Numbered from the stretch's first letter, positions 17,638-26,887 are shown. The stretch: 64,000 nt of DNA from Ramlibacter sp. (GCF_028291745.1 NZ_JAQGNQ010000066.1:62001-126000); one strand, 5' to 3'. The notes: generated by a model from the sequence alone, not told the origin. Program-made: numbers and translations.

Positions 17638-18030
17638 TCAGAGCGGGCCCCACGGCTTCCTCTGGCGCTGTCCGTGCGGCAGGAGTGCCCGCATTTGCGC
17701 CGCTTCTTTCCGGGCCGCCAGCAGTGCTTCGAGCTGCTCCGGTGACTCGCGCAGCCACAGCTTGTAAACCGTCTTGCGCGCTCCGCCGGCCCGCACCCGC
17801 ACCGTCCAGTGGTAGGGGGCGGGGGCGTCCGTTTCGGTGGCCGGCGTGGTCGCCTGCGATACCAGCGCGTCGAAGTCGCCGTTGCGGATCCGCCTGGCCA
17901 GCGTCTCGCCCGAGCTGGCATAGGTCGAAGCGAAGGAGCCATCCTGCCGCAGCGGCAGCGACTCCACCCTGACTGCCTGCTCGCAGGCGATCAGAAGGCA
18001 TTCCAGCATGGGGTCCATGGCCGGGATCAT
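17638..18030 (-). CDS. Hypothetical protein
   Basis: A 130-residue frame with an N-terminal Cys-containing helix (MLECLLIACEQAV), a middle part with small-residue linker and a C-terminal half (YHWTVRVRAGGARKTVYKLWLR, then a Glu/Ala-rich helix). The amino-acid make-up looks like a real soluble protein rather than a shadow frame, but I recognise no family. An alternative start at the second Met (codon 6) is possible. It lies between relA and tRNA-Val on the relA strand, 63 bases downstream of the relA stop, so it could be transcribed with relA. Confidence 0.5.
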   Translation of the reverse strand: MIPAMDPMLECLLIACEQAVRVESLPLRQDGSFASTYASSGETLARRIRNGDFDALVSQATTPATETDAPAPYHWTVRVRAGGARKTVYKLWLRESPEQLEALLAARKEAAQMRALLPHGQRQRKPWGPL

Positions 18031-18093
18031 GGCGGACTGTCGGCTGGCTTGCCTGGCGGCTTGCGCGAGCGACTGCTCCGGCGTCGCACCGAC

Positions 18094-20301
18094 CTACCGC
18101 CGCTGCGCAGCCCGCACTCCCCGCACGTCGCGCACCGCGGTCAGCACCTGGCCGAGGCGGTGCGAGTCGGCGATCTCCACCGTGAAGGTCATCCAGGCGG
18201 TGTCCTTCACGGTCTGCGTCTGCACGCCGATGACGTTCATCTTCTCCTTGGCGAACAGTTCGGAGATGTCGCGCAGCAGGCCCTGCCGATCGGCCGCCTC
18301 GATGGCCACGTCGACCGGGTAGACCGCCGACTCGCCGCCTTTGGGCCGGCCCCACTCGACGTCGATCACGCGCTCGGGATCGCGCCCGGCGATGTCGCGA
18401 AAGCTCGCGCAGTCCTTGCGGTGGATGCTCACGCCCTTGCCGCGCGTGACGAACCCGCTGATCACATCCGGCGGCGCCGGCTTGCAGCAGCGCGCCAGTT
18501 GCGTCATCAAGGAATCGACCCCCACCACCAGCACGCCGCCCTTGCCCGCTTTCTGCGTCGCCGGCTTCCACTTCTTGGCGAGCAGGAGCTCGTCGTCGCT
18601 CGGCGCGGGCAGCGGCGGATGCAGCAGCACCTCGATGTTGCGCAGCGAGAATTCGTCCTTGCCGACGACCCCGAACAGGTCCTCCGCCGACTTGAATCCG
18701 AGCTGCGAAGCCAGGTCCTCCAGCTTGATGGCGGTCTTGCCTTCGCGCTGCAGCAGGCGCTCGACCAGCTCGCGGCCGCGCGCCACCGTCTCGTGCCGCG
18801 CCTGCTCGTTGAACCAGGCCCGCACCTTGGACCGGGCCCGGGGGCTGGCCAGGAAACCCAGCTCGGGATTCAGCCAGTCGCGCGAGGGGCCGCCCTCCTT
18901 CGCCGCAACGATCTCCACGGTCTGGCCATTCGCCAGCTGCGTGTTCAGCGGCACCATCGCGCCATCGACACGCGCACCGCGGCAGCGATGGCCCAGGGTC
19001 GTGTGCAGCGTATAGGCGAAGTCCACCGGGGTGGCGCCGCGCGGCAGCTCCACGATCGCGGCCTGCGGCGTCAGCACGTAGATGCGGTCCTCGAACAGGC
19101 CCTCGGCGGACCCGGCCAGGTCGCGCTCCCACGCCAGCAGCTGGCGCAGCACCGCGATCTTGGTGTCGTATTCGCTGGAGGCGCTGACGCCGGCATAGCC
19201 CCTGGCGCCCGCCTCCTTGTAGGCCCAGTGCGCCGCCACGCCATGCTCGGCGTGTTCGTGCATGCGCTGCGTGCGGATCTGGATCTCGATCGGCCGGCCG
19301 GCCGCATCGCGCACCACCGTGTGCAGCGACTGGTAGCCGTTCGCCTTCGGCCGCGCGATGTAGTCGTCGAACTCGTCGGCGATCGGCGCGAAGCGCTCGT
19401 GCACCCACGCGAGGGCGGCATAGCAGTCCTGCACGTCCGGCACGATCACCCGCAGCGCCCGCACGTCCAGCACCTGCGCGAAGTCCAGCGACTTGCCGCG
19501 CATCTTCTTGACGATGCTGTAGATGTGCTTGGGCCGGCCGCTCACCTGCGCGGCGATGCCCTGCCCGCGCAGGTCGGATTCGAGCCGGCTGCGCAATTGC
19601 TCGACGTACTGCTCGCGCTCGACGCGCTTTTCGTCCAGCCAGCGCGCCACGCCCTTGTACGTGTCGGGCTCGAGGAAGCGGAAGGCCAGGTCCTCCATCT
19701 CCCACTTCACCTGCCAGATGCCCAGGCGATTGGCCAGCGGCGCGAACACGTTCAGCGCCTCGCGCGCCACCGCTTCGGGGACCACCTGCTTGGTCGCGGC
19801 GTAGTAGCGCAGCGTCTGCAGGCGCGAGGCGAGGCGCAGCATCACCACGCGCAGGTCGCGCGAAAAGGCGAGCAGCATCTTGCGCACGTTCTCGGTCTGG
19901 GCGCGCGCGTCTTCGCGCGTTTCCTCGGCCTGTGCTCGGCGCGCCTGGCGCTGCACGCGCACCAGCTTGGTGGTCTCGATCGCCAGTGCGGCGTAGCTTT
20001 CGCCGAAGGCCTTGGCGATCACTTCCTGCGGCTTGTTCAGGTGGGTGCAGGCGTAGACCAGGTAGCTGGCGGCCTGCATGGCCTCGGAGCCGCCCATGGT
20101 CTTGAGGATGGCAGCCACCGCATCGGCGTGGGCGAGCGTGTTCTCGCCGGTGTCCAGCGTCTCGCCGGCAATCAGCGGCTCGGCGAAGGCCCGGGCGCGG
20201 GCGAGCGCGTTGGCCTGCTGCGGCAACGACTGCTCCGCGGCCGCCACCAGCTCCGGCACGACGACGGCGGCGTCACCCTGTTCCGCTGCGTGGCTCTTCA
20301 T
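18094..20301 (-). CDS. relA: RelA-type (p)ppGpp synthetase
   Basis: A 735-residue RSH protein. The hydrolase domain is degenerate: the HDxxED motif is replaced (ACTHLNKPQ around residues 84-92), so it cannot hydrolyse ppGpp. The synthetase domain is intact and carries the ExDD motif of RelA rather than RxKD of SpoT (E310-F-D-D313, followed by NGYQSLHTVV). A TGS domain (IYVLTPQAAIVELPRGATPVDFAY), a zinc-finger/helical region (LARCCKPAPPD) and a C-terminal ACT domain follow, as needed for ribosome sensing of uncharged tRNA. Its start overlaps the end of the upstream hydrolase gene by 29 bases. Confidence 0.96.
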   Translation of the reverse strand: MKSHAAEQGDAAVVVPELVAAAEQSLPQQANALARARAFAEPLIAGETLDTGENTLAHADAVAAILKTMGGSEAMQAASYLVYACTHLNKPQEVIAKAFGESYAALAIETTKLVRVQRQARRAQAEETREDARAQTENVRKMLLAFSRDLRVVMLRLASRLQTLRYYAATKQVVPEAVAREALNVFAPLANRLGIWQVKWEMEDLAFRFLEPDTYKGVARWLDEKRVEREQYVEQLRSRLESDLRGQGIAAQVSGRPKHIYSIVKKMRGKSLDFAQVLDVRALRVIVPDVQDCYAALAWVHERFAPIADEFDDYIARPKANGYQSLHTVVRDAAGRPIEIQIRTQRMHEHAEHGVAAHWAYKEAGARGYAGVSASSEYDTKIAVLRQLLAWERDLAGSAEGLFEDRIYVLTPQAAIVELPRGATPVDFAYTLHTTLGHRCRGARVDGAMVPLNTQLANGQTVEIVAAKEGGPSRDWLNPELGFLASPRARSKVRAWFNEQARHETVARGRELVERLLQREGKTAIKLEDLASQLGFKSAEDLFGVVGKDEFSLRNIEVLLHPPLPAPSDDELLLAKKWKPATQKAGKGGVLVVGVDSLMTQLARCCKPAPPDVISGFVTRGKGVSIHRKDCASFRDIAGRDPERVIDVEWGRPKGGESAVYPVDVAIEAADRQGLLRDISELFAKEKMNVIGVQTQTVKDTAWMTFTVEIADSHRLGQVLTAVRDVRGVRAAQRR

Positions 20302-21217
20302 GGGTCACCGGTTCTTCGGCCAGCAGGAAGGCGCGCACCGCCTCGACCTGGTCGGCCGCCACCAGCGTGGGCGCGTGGCCCACCCCGGCGAATTCCACCA
20401 GCCGCGGCTTCGGGCCACGGCGCATCATTTCCTCGGCGGTCGCGGGCGCGAGCAGGTCCGAGTCGGCGCCGCGCAGCAGCAGCGTGCGCGCACGGATCGC
20501 ATCGTAGAACTGCCACAGCGTCGCCTGGCCCGCCGCCGCCGCGGCCTGCGTCATAGCGCGAAAAGGGACGGCGATCGCCGGGTCGTAGTGCAGCGTGAAG
20601 CCGCCACCAGGCAGCGACTTCACCATCGCCTGCGACAGCTCCAGCCATTGCTCCGGAGTGTGCGGACCGAAGCCGCGCGAGATCTGCCACATCGCCTCGG
20701 CCGCCTGCTGCACGGTGTCGAAGCGGCCCGTGTTCCCGAGATAGCCGCCGATGCGCTGCAGCGCCGACCACTCGATCACCGGGCCGACGTCGTTCAGGAC
20801 CAGGCTGCGAATCGGCACCGGCAGCGGCAGGCCCGGCGCGCCGGCCAGCGTCATGCCGATCAGGCCGCCCATGCTGGTGCCCACCCAGTCGAGGCTGGCG
20901 ATGGGCGCGGCCGCGTGCAAGGCGCCCAGCAACTGCAGCATGTCGGCGACGTAGGTGGGCATGGCGTAGCCCATGGGATCGGCCAGCCATTCGCTGCGGC
21001 CGCGGCCGACCACGTCGGGACAGGCCACGCGCACGCCTTGCTCGCCCGCTTGCACCAGCGCATCGGCCAGCGTGTCGAAGTCGCGGCCCTGGCGCGACAG
21101 GCCGTGGGCGCACACCACCAGGTGCGGCGCATCGGGTGCACCCCATAGCCAGTACGCCATGCGATGACTGCCTACGGCATCGGGGCAGGATACGTGGTTC
21201 AGCGTAGGGACGGTCAT
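20273..21217 (-). CDS. Alpha/beta hydrolase
   Basis: A 314-residue alpha/beta hydrolase. It shows an oxyanion-region motif CAHGLSRQGRDFD, nucleophile elbow GTSMGG, an Asp in LLRGADSDLL and the catalytic His in GVGHAPTL. No membrane segment or signal peptide is seen, so it is probably a cytoplasmic esterase or lactonase; the substrate is unknown. It precedes relA and overlaps it by 29 bases, so the two are probably translated from one message. Confidence 0.87.
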   Translation of the reverse strand: MTVPTLNHVSCPDAVGSHRMAYWLWGAPDAPHLVVCAHGLSRQGRDFDTLADALVQAGEQGVRVACPDVVGRGRSEWLADPMGYAMPTYVADMLQLLGALHAAAPIASLDWVGTSMGGLIGMTLAGAPGLPLPVPIRSLVLNDVGPVIEWSALQRIGGYLGNTGRFDTVQQAAEAMWQISRGFGPHTPEQWLELSQAMVKSLPGGGFTLHYDPAIAVPFRAMTQAAAAAGQATLWQFYDAIRARTLLLRGADSDLLAPATAEEMMRRGPKPRLVEFAGVGHAPTLVAADQVEAVRAFLLAEEPVTHEEPRSGTG

Positions 21218-21390
21218 GGGTGCGCGCGGAGCGCAAGCGAGTGCGCTTCCGCGTTTCGCGTCATCCTAAATCATCCCGCAGAGGAGACGCCACGCTCCAG
21301 GGCAAGACCGCGCTCCAGGTAAGTCCGTGGCTGTGCGAAGGTCTTCTTGAATTGCTTGCGCAAGAGCAGCGGCTGGCCATCGCGCATCGC

Positions 21391-22206
21391 CTACTCCCCG
21401 AGCGCCAAGTCATACGGGTGCGTCATCTCGAAGCGGTCGTCCGCCAGGTCGTAGTCCCAGCGCTCCACCTTGCAGATCCGCGGCGCGCCCGCAGCCGGCG
21501 CCGTCCACCGGATCACGTTGAGTGAATTGGGCGTGTTGTGCCGCACGCGAAGCGACAACGCGGTGCCAGCCTGCACGCAATACATGGTCCGGCCCGTGCC
21601 CTTCACGCGCGCGCACGCGTCGCTCACGTAGGGCAGGTGGATGTGGCCGCCGAGCACCAGGTCCGCGCCGGCCTGCGACCAGGCCTGCACCGCCGCGTCG
21701 GCGCCATGCAGGCGATCTTTCTCGTCCTCCGGCCGCATCACGCAGACCGGCTGGTGCGTGACCACCACGCGCAGCTGATCGCGCCGCGCGCCCTGCAGGC
21801 GCCGCGCGACGCGCTCGATCTGCCGCGGCGAGACTTCGCCGTCCTTGTGGCGCTCGGGCCGGGTGGTGTTGACGCCGATCACCAGGACGTCCGCGAACTC
21901 CAGCTCCGGCTCCAGGTTGCGCCCGAACACCCGGGCGTAACCCGCATAGGGCGCGAACAGGCGCGCGGCCACGTTGTACAGGGGGATGTCGTGATTGCCC
22001 GGCAGCGTGAGCAGGCGCTCGACCTGCAGGCCGTCGCAAAAGATCCGCGCCGCGTCGAACTGCGCGGCGCGCGCGCGCTGCGTGATGTCGCCACTGAGGA
22101 TCACCGCGTCGGGCTGCTCCGCGTGGGCCAGCTTGCGGGCGGCGGCGACCACCGCCTCCTGCTCGGTGCCGAAATGGGTATCGGACAGGTGCAGCAGGAC
22201 CGTCAT
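21391..22206 (-). CDS. Metallophosphoesterase (calcineurin-like)
   Basis: A 271-residue phosphoesterase. The five metal-binding blocks are present in order: LSDTHFG (D9, H11), SGDIT, GNHD, a His in VVTHQP and GGHIHLPY. The layout is like CpdA (cAMP phosphodiesterase) and related 3',5'-cyclic nucleotide or small phosphodiester hydrolases, but the substrate is not certain. The gap of 173 bases to the next gene downstream contains nothing recognisable. A perfect palindrome (22261-22278) lies upstream between it and the SIMPL-domain gene. Confidence 0.88.
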   Translation of the reverse strand: MTVLLHLSDTHFGTEQEAVVAAARKLAHAEQPDAVILSGDITQRARAAQFDAARIFCDGLQVERLLTLPGNHDIPLYNVAARLFAPYAGYARVFGRNLEPELEFADVLVIGVNTTRPERHKDGEVSPRQIERVARRLQGARRDQLRVVVTHQPVCVMRPEDEKDRLHGADAAVQAWSQAGADLVLGGHIHLPYVSDACARVKGTGRTMYCVQAGTALSLRVRHNTPNSLNVIRWTAPAAGAPRICKVERWDYDLADDRFEMTHPYDLALGE

Positions 22207-22260
22207 CGGGCAGGCAGGCGCAGTGCGGGCGTGGGCATGCGCGGCAGCTTAGCGGCAGCG

Positions 22261-22278
22261 CCGACACGGCCGTGTCGG
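22261..22278. promoter_or_regulatory. Perfect 18-bp palindrome
   Basis: CCGACACGGCCGTGTCGG is fully self-complementary with no loop. It lies 10 bases past the SIMPL-domain gene and 54 bases before the phosphoesterase start, on the same strand. It could be a dimeric repressor operator for the phosphoesterase, or the stem of a terminator, although no T run follows. Confidence 0.45.
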
Positions 22279-22288
22279 ACTGCAGCCC

Positions 22289-22978
22289 TCAGTGCAGCTG
22301 GACCGACCCGGAGACGGTGACCACGACGCTCGCCTTGCCCGGCTCCACCGGCACGGCGGCCTCGGGCGCCGCAGCGGAGGCCACGGCCATGCGCATGCGC
22401 GGCATGAAGCCCGGCTCGTTGGCGTTCACGGCCACCTCGCGCAGCGTGTAGCCGCCAAAGCCGAAGCCGCGGGCCAGTTCGTTGGCCTTGCTCTTGAAGC
22501 GCTCGATGGCCATGGACTGCGCCTCGCCCTCGACGCGCGCGTGCTGCTCGCGACTGAGGCCGAAGCTCACGCCGCCGAGCGTCATGGTCTGCACGCGGCC
22601 CGCAGCCTGCGTGATGCGCGCGAAGTCGCGCCCCTCGAGCACGAGCTCGGCAGAGCCGCTCCAGCCGGTGATGTGGCCGTCGCGGTTGCGCCGTGGATAC
22701 AGGGCGAAGTTACCGGTGCGCACATCGAGCTGGCCGGCCTGCGCGGTCTTGCGCACTTCGCTCAGCGCGGCATCGAGTGCGGTCTTCAGCTGCGACTGCA
22801 CCGTGCCCGGGTCGCTGCCGTCGCGCGCCGTGGTGAGGGTCATGGTCAGCAGGTCCTGCTGAACCTCGACGGTGCCGCTGGCCTGCAGCTGAAGCACGTT
22901 CTGCGGCGGCGGCAGCGTCTGGCCAAAGGCGGTGGTGGCGGCAAGCAGGCACGCGGCGAGAAGGGTCGTTCTGGTCAT
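22289..22978 (-). CDS. SIMPL domain-containing (DUF541) periplasmic protein
   Basis: A 229-residue exported protein. The signal peptide MTRTTLLAACLLAATTAFG is followed by Gln and then the SIMPL/DUF541 domain (VLQLQASGTVEVQQDLLTMT; ALYPRRNRDGHITGWSGSAEL; GFGFGGYTLREV). Members bind the envelope surface or form oligomeric cages and are often linked to oxidative or envelope stress, but no molecular activity is established for this one. ATG 22978 is chosen because the signal peptide starts there; a longer frame upstream lacks any such feature. It is divergent from ompR across 210 bases that carry OmpR-like half sites. Confidence 0.88.
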   Translation of the reverse strand: MTRTTLLAACLLAATTAFGQTLPPPQNVLQLQASGTVEVQQDLLTMTLTTARDGSDPGTVQSQLKTALDAALSEVRKTAQAGQLDVRTGNFALYPRRNRDGHITGWSGSAELVLEGRDFARITQAAGRVQTMTLGGVSFGLSREQHARVEGEAQSMAIERFKSKANELARGFGFGGYTLREVAVNANEPGFMPRMRMAVASAAAPEAAVPVEPGKASVVVTVSGSVQLH

Positions 22979-23094
22979 GGCTGAGTCTGGATCCTGGGTG
23001 GCTGAGGGCGCAACCCTAGCGCATGACCTGTGCAACGCCCGTGCATCAGCTACGTCCACCAGGACACTTGTCAAGGAGGCACAGCTGGGGCAAC

Positions 23095-23172
23095 ATTTGT
23101 AACGCGGTGAAAAACCACCGCCCAAACCGGGAATCGCGCTGGACCGGCTTCAGAATCGGCGCAGTTACAAAT
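23095..23172. promoter_or_regulatory. Inverted OmpR-like half sites between SIMPL gene and ompR
   Basis: ATTTGTAAC at 23095-23103 and its exact reverse complement GTTACAAAT at 23164-23172 lie 60 bases apart. TTTGTAAC resembles the conserved half of OmpR boxes. The right site ends 16 bases before the ompR start, so autoregulation and shared control of the divergent SIMPL gene are plausible. Confidence 0.5.
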
Positions 23173-23188
23173 AGGCTTCTGGAGAACC

Positions 23189-23920
23189 ATGACGCAAGCT
23201 GCAGCACGGACCGACAAGATTCTGGTGGTGGACGACGACGCGCGTATTCGCGACCTGCTGCGCCGCTATCTCACCCAGGAGGGCTTCGAAGTCATCCTGG
23301 CCGAGGACGGCAAGGCCCTCAACCGCCTGATGCTGCGGGAAACCGCGGACCTGATCGTGCTCGATCTGATGATGCCCGGCGAAGACGGCCTGTCGATCTG
23401 CCGCCGCCTGCGGGCGGCCAACGACCGCACCCCGATCATCATGCTGACCGCCAAGGGCGAGGACGTCGACCGCATCGTCGGCCTCGAGGTCGGCGCCGAC
23501 GACTACCTGGGCAAGCCCTTCAATCCGCGCGAGCTGCTGGCTCGCGTGCACGCCGTGCTGCGCCGTCGCCCGGCCCAGGAGGCACCGGGTGCGCCCTCTT
23601 CCGACAACGAGGTGGTGAACTTCGGCCCGTTTGCCTTCGACCTGGGCGCCCGCACCCTGCGCAAGAACGGCGAGGAACTGCCGCTGACCACCGGCGAATT
23701 CGCCATGCTCAAGGCCCTGGTGCGCCATCCGCGCCAGCCGCTGTCGCGCGAGAAGCTGGCGCAGCTGGCCCGCGGCCGCGAGTTCGAGCCCTTCGACCGC
23801 AGCCTGGACGTGCAGGTCTCGCGCCTGCGCAAGCTGATCGAGGCCGACCCGGCTTCGCCCCGCTATATCCAGACCGTCTGGGGGGTCGGTTACGTCTTCG
23901 TGCCGGACGGCGCGGGTTGA
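23189..23920 (+). CDS. ompR: OmpR family response regulator
   Basis: A 243-residue two-component regulator. In the receiver domain the acidic pocket is D15/D16, the phosphorylation site D59 (LIVLDLMMPG) and the signalling Lys K109 (LGKPF). The C-terminal winged helix (FDLGARTLRKNGEELPLTTGEFAML; IQTVWGVGYVFVPDG) is OmpR-type. A GGAGAACC ribosome-binding site precedes ATG 23189. The cognate kinase gene follows 137 bases later. Together they sense an envelope or osmotic signal and probably control outer-membrane genes. Confidence 0.95.
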   Translation: MTQAAARTDKILVVDDDARIRDLLRRYLTQEGFEVILAEDGKALNRLMLRETADLIVLDLMMPGEDGLSICRRLRAANDRTPIIMLTAKGEDVDRIVGLEVGADDYLGKPFNPRELLARVHAVLRRRPAQEAPGAPSSDNEVVNFGPFAFDLGARTLRKNGEELPLTTGEFAMLKALVRHPRQPLSREKLAQLARGREFEPFDRSLDVQVSRLRKLIEADPASPRYIQTVWGVGYVFVPDGAG

Positions 23921-24057
23921 TGGCCGGCAGCGGCGCCGCCGGGATGGAAAATCGCACGGTGCCGCTCCGCAAGGATGAATGACAAAGCTGGCGGCAGCGC
24001 CCAGAATGCGCCGATGAGCAGGACCTTTTCTTCCTTCCTCGTCACCCGGCGCGCTTC

Positions 24058-25536
24058 ATGATCCGTGCCGTGATGACCAACGTCGAAGCCACCAGCCCCG
24101 CCCCGCTGGAAACCGCACCGGCTCCGCTCGAGATGCGGCCGCGGGTGGGGCTGTCGCTGTTCTGGCGCACCTTCTTCCTGCTGTCGCTGCTGCTGATAGG
24201 CTCCATCGTCGCCTGGCTGCAGACCTTCCGCGCGCTGGAATTCGAGCCGCGGGCGGTGCAGACGGCGCAGCAGATCGCCTCGCTGGTGAACCTGAGCCGC
24301 GCCGCGCTGGTCCATGCGGATCCGATCGCGCGCGTGTCGCTGATCAAGACCCTGGCCGACCAGGAGGGCGTGCGCATCCTGCCGCGCGAGCCGGGGGACA
24401 AGTACGCGACGCTGACCGGCAGCGCGATGGACAGGCGCATCGTCGACGAGCTGGTCGGGCGCCTGGGCAGCGGCACCGTCATGGCCAGCAGCGTCAACAA
24501 GGAAGAAGGCCTGTGGATCGGCTTCAAGATCGACCGGGACGACTACTGGATGCTGATGGACCGCACCCGGTTCTCGCAGGTGGGCGGCAAGACCTGGCTG
24601 GTGTGGCTGATCACGGCGGCGGCGCTGTCGCTGGCCGGCGCGGCGGTCATTGCGCGGCTGATCAATCGGCCGCTGAAGCAGCTGTCGTTTGCGGCCAGTC
24701 GCGTGCGCGACGGCGACTTCGATGCGAGCCGTCTGGACGAGAAGGCGGTGACCAGCGAGATCCGCGAGGTGAACATCGGCTTCAACCGCATGGCCCAGCA
24801 GCTCGCCAAGATCGAACAGGACCGCGCCGTGATGCTGGCCGGCATCTCGCATGACTTGCGCACGCCGCTGGCGCGCCTGCGCCTGGAGACCGAGATGAGC
24901 GTGGTCGATGCCGATGCGCGCGAGCACATGGCCGCCGACATCGACCAGCTCGATGCGATCATCGACAAGTTCCTCGACTACGCGCGGCCGGACCACGCGG
25001 AGCTCAAGCCCGTGGTGCTGAACGACGTGATCGAGGCCTGCATGTACGCGATCGAGGACCACGGCGACATCCGCGTGAACCTCGACATGCCCAAGAACAT
25101 CCAGGTGCTGGCGGACGAGGTCGAACTCGCGCGCGTCGTCTCCAACCTGCTGGAAAACGCGCGCCGCTACGGCAAGACGCCGGAGACCGGCATCGCGGTG
25201 GTGGACATCGCTGCTCGCGCACGCAACGAATGGGTGCTGCTGAAGGTGCGCGACCACGGCATGGGCGTGTCACCCGAAGCGCTGCCGAACCTGGTCAAGC
25301 CCTTCTTCCGCGGCGATGCAGCCCGCACGGCAGCGACCGGCGCGGGCCTGGGCCTGGCGATCGTCGACAAGACGGTACAGCGCATGGGCGGGATCTTCGC
25401 GCTGGCCAACACCAGCTCGGGCGGCCTGGCGGCGCACATCAAGCTGCAGCGCCCCCGCATGATGCCGCCGGTGCCGGGGGGCAATGGCGATGCGGCGCGG
25501 CGCGAGCGCAGTGCGCCGAAGGAAGCGACGGCGTAG
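24058..25536 (+). CDS. envZ: EnvZ-like sensor histidine kinase
   Basis: A 492-residue membrane kinase. A transmembrane helix at about 38-57, a periplasmic sensor of about 120 residues, a second helix at about 180-199, then HAMP (LINRPLKQLSFAASRVRDGDFD). The phospho-acceptor is H265 in ISHDLRTPLARLRLE. ATPase N, G1 and G2 boxes follow (NLLENARRYG; VRDHGMGVS; GAGLGLAIV). The start is uncertain: ATG 24058 and ATG 24073 both lack a good ribosome-binding site. With the upstream ompR it forms a standard osmosensing-type pair. The last 25 residues are a Pro/Gly-rich tail. Confidence 0.93.
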   Translation: MIRAVMTNVEATSPAPLETAPAPLEMRPRVGLSLFWRTFFLLSLLLIGSIVAWLQTFRALEFEPRAVQTAQQIASLVNLSRAALVHADPIARVSLIKTLADQEGVRILPREPGDKYATLTGSAMDRRIVDELVGRLGSGTVMASSVNKEEGLWIGFKIDRDDYWMLMDRTRFSQVGGKTWLVWLITAAALSLAGAAVIARLINRPLKQLSFAASRVRDGDFDASRLDEKAVTSEIREVNIGFNRMAQQLAKIEQDRAVMLAGISHDLRTPLARLRLETEMSVVDADAREHMAADIDQLDAIIDKFLDYARPDHAELKPVVLNDVIEACMYAIEDHGDIRVNLDMPKNIQVLADEVELARVVSNLLENARRYGKTPETGIAVVDIAARARNEWVLLKVRDHGMGVSPEALPNLVKPFFRGDAARTAATGAGLGLAIVDKTVQRMGGIFALANTSSGGLAAHIKLQRPRMMPPVPGGNGDAARRERSAPKEATA

Positions 25537-25549
25537 CGGCCGGCACTTT

Positions 25550-25647
25550 GAACGCAGAAGTCGCGGAAGTACGCAGAAGACGCAGAAGGACAACCTTCAA
25601 AAGGTTTTTTCTGCGATTTCTGCGTACTTTCTGCGCCTTCTGCGTTC
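25550..25647. repeat. 98-bp hairpin-forming intergenic element (GCAGAAG family), copy 1
   Basis: Perfect 11-bp terminal inverted repeats (GAACGCAGAAG / CTTCTGCGTTC) enclose nested near-complementary copies of ACGCAGAAG and a central AACCTT-CAA-AAGGTT. The whole element can fold into one long hairpin. It fills the space between the convergent envZ and ispF genes and may act as their shared terminator. A diverged sibling lies at 38500-38590. Confidence 0.9.
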
Positions 25648-25670
25648 AAGATTTCTTGAGCCTGCAGGGC

Positions 25671-26165
25671 CTAACCAGCGCCCACCAGTAGCACCACCGC
25701 CCGCGCCTCGATGCTCTGACCCTCACCCACCGGACCGAGCTTTTCGGCGGTCTTGGCTTTGACGTTGACCTGGCCCGCAGCGACGCCCAGCGCCTCACTG
25801 ATGCGCGAACGCATTGCCTCGATGTGAGGCGCCAGCTTCGGTGCCTGCGCGATCACGGTGCTGTCGACGTTGGCGATTTCCCAGCCGCCCTCGCGCACGC
25901 GCCGCGCCGCCTCCTGCAGCAGCACGATCGAATCGGCGCCGCGAAAGCGTTCGTCGGTGTCGGGGAAGTGGCGGCCGATGTCGCCCAGCCCCGCCGCGCC
26001 GAACAGCGCATCGGTGATCGCATGCAGCAAGGCATCCGCGTCGGAATGTCCCAGCAAGCCGCGCTCGTACGGCACCTGCACGCCGCCCAGCATCAGGCGG
26101 CGGCCCGGCACCAGCGCGTGCGTGTCCCAGCCCTCGCCGATGCGCAAGCGCGGGGCGAGCGGCAT
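25671..26165 (-). CDS. ispF: 2-C-methyl-D-erythritol 2,4-cyclodiphosphate synthase
   Basis: IspF makes the cyclic diphosphate in the MEP isoprenoid pathway. At 164 residues it is the usual size. Metal ligands are D14 and H16 (GWDTHAL) and H48 in [18 protein letters not shown]. The C-terminal [14 protein letters not shown] motif is complete. The ATG at 26165 shares one base with the ispD stop (TGATG), so the two pathway enzymes are translationally coupled. Confidence 0.97.
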   Translation of the reverse strand: MPLAPRLRIGEGWDTHALVPGRRLMLGGVQVPYERGLLGHSDADALLHAITDALFGAAGLGDIGRHFPDTDERFRGADSIVLLQEAARRVREGGWEIANVDSTVIAQAPKLAPHIEAMRSRISEALGVAAGQVNVKAKTAEKLGPVGEGQSIEARAVVLLVGAG

Positions 26166-26875
26166 CAGCGCCGGCCGCGCAGCACGGCCTCGGCCATGGC
26201 GAAGTCCTCGGGGTAGGTGACCTTGAAGTTGTGGCCGCCGGCTTCCACCAGCAGCGGCTTCAGGCCCAGGGCCTCGATGGCGCTCGATTCGTCGGTGATG
26301 CCGTCGCCCGCCGCTTCCAGCGCCTGGCGCAGCAGGCCCAGGCGGAACATCTGCGGCGTCTGCGCCTGCCACTTGTCACCGCGGTCGACGGTGCCGGCGA
26401 CGCGGCCGGCCTCGCCGATCTTCAGCGTGTCGGCCAGCGGATAGGCCAGCAGCCCGCCCACTTCGTCCTCGCTGCAACGGTCGATCAAGCGATCGACCAG
26501 TTGCGGCGTGATGAGGCAGCGGGCGGCGTCGTGCACCAGCACCCAGTCGCTGTCGACGGCGCCGGCGCGGCGCAGTTCGCGCAGGCCGTTGGCCACGCTG
26601 GCGGCACGGGTGGTGCCGCCGCAGGGCACGACCAGCGCGGAGGTGGTGGGATTGCGCTCGAAAAAGCCGTCGCCGGGGGCTACCACCACCAGCGTGCGCG
26701 CGATGCGCTTGACGCCGGCAAAGGCAGACAAGGTGTGCCAGACCATCGGCTGGCCACCGACACGTTCGTATTGCTTCGGGCCCGAGGTGCCGGCGCGGCT
26801 GCCATTGCCGGCGCAGGGAATCAGGGCGAAATAGCGGGGGGTGGGGGCGCTGTCGTTCATGTCCTTCGCATTCAT
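26165..26875 (-). CDS. ispD: 2-C-methyl-D-erythritol 4-phosphate cytidylyltransferase
   Basis: IspD couples CTP to methylerythritol phosphate in the MEP pathway. The nucleotide-binding start motif is present as [13 protein letters not shown] with GPKQY, followed by [11 protein letters not shown], the conserved QTPQMF and [11 protein letters not shown]. Three in-frame starts are close together; ATG 26875 is preferred because AGGG lies eight bases upstream, whereas the outer one is GTG (26884) and the inner ATG (26860) has its site too close. It is divergent from mfd, with a hairpin-forming sequence between them, and is followed at once by ispF. Confidence 0.96.
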   Translation of the reverse strand: MNAKDMNDSAPTPRYFALIPCAGNGSRAGTSGPKQYERVGGQPMVWHTLSAFAGVKRIARTLVVVAPGDGFFERNPTTSALVVPCGGTTRAASVANGLRELRRAGAVDSDWVLVHDAARCLITPQLVDRLIDRCSEDEVGGLLAYPLADTLKIGEAGRVAGTVDRGDKWQAQTPQMFRLGLLRQALEAAGDGITDESSAIEALGLKPLLVEAGGHNFKVTYPEDFAMAEAVLRGRR

Positions 26876-26887
26876 TCTATTCACCCT

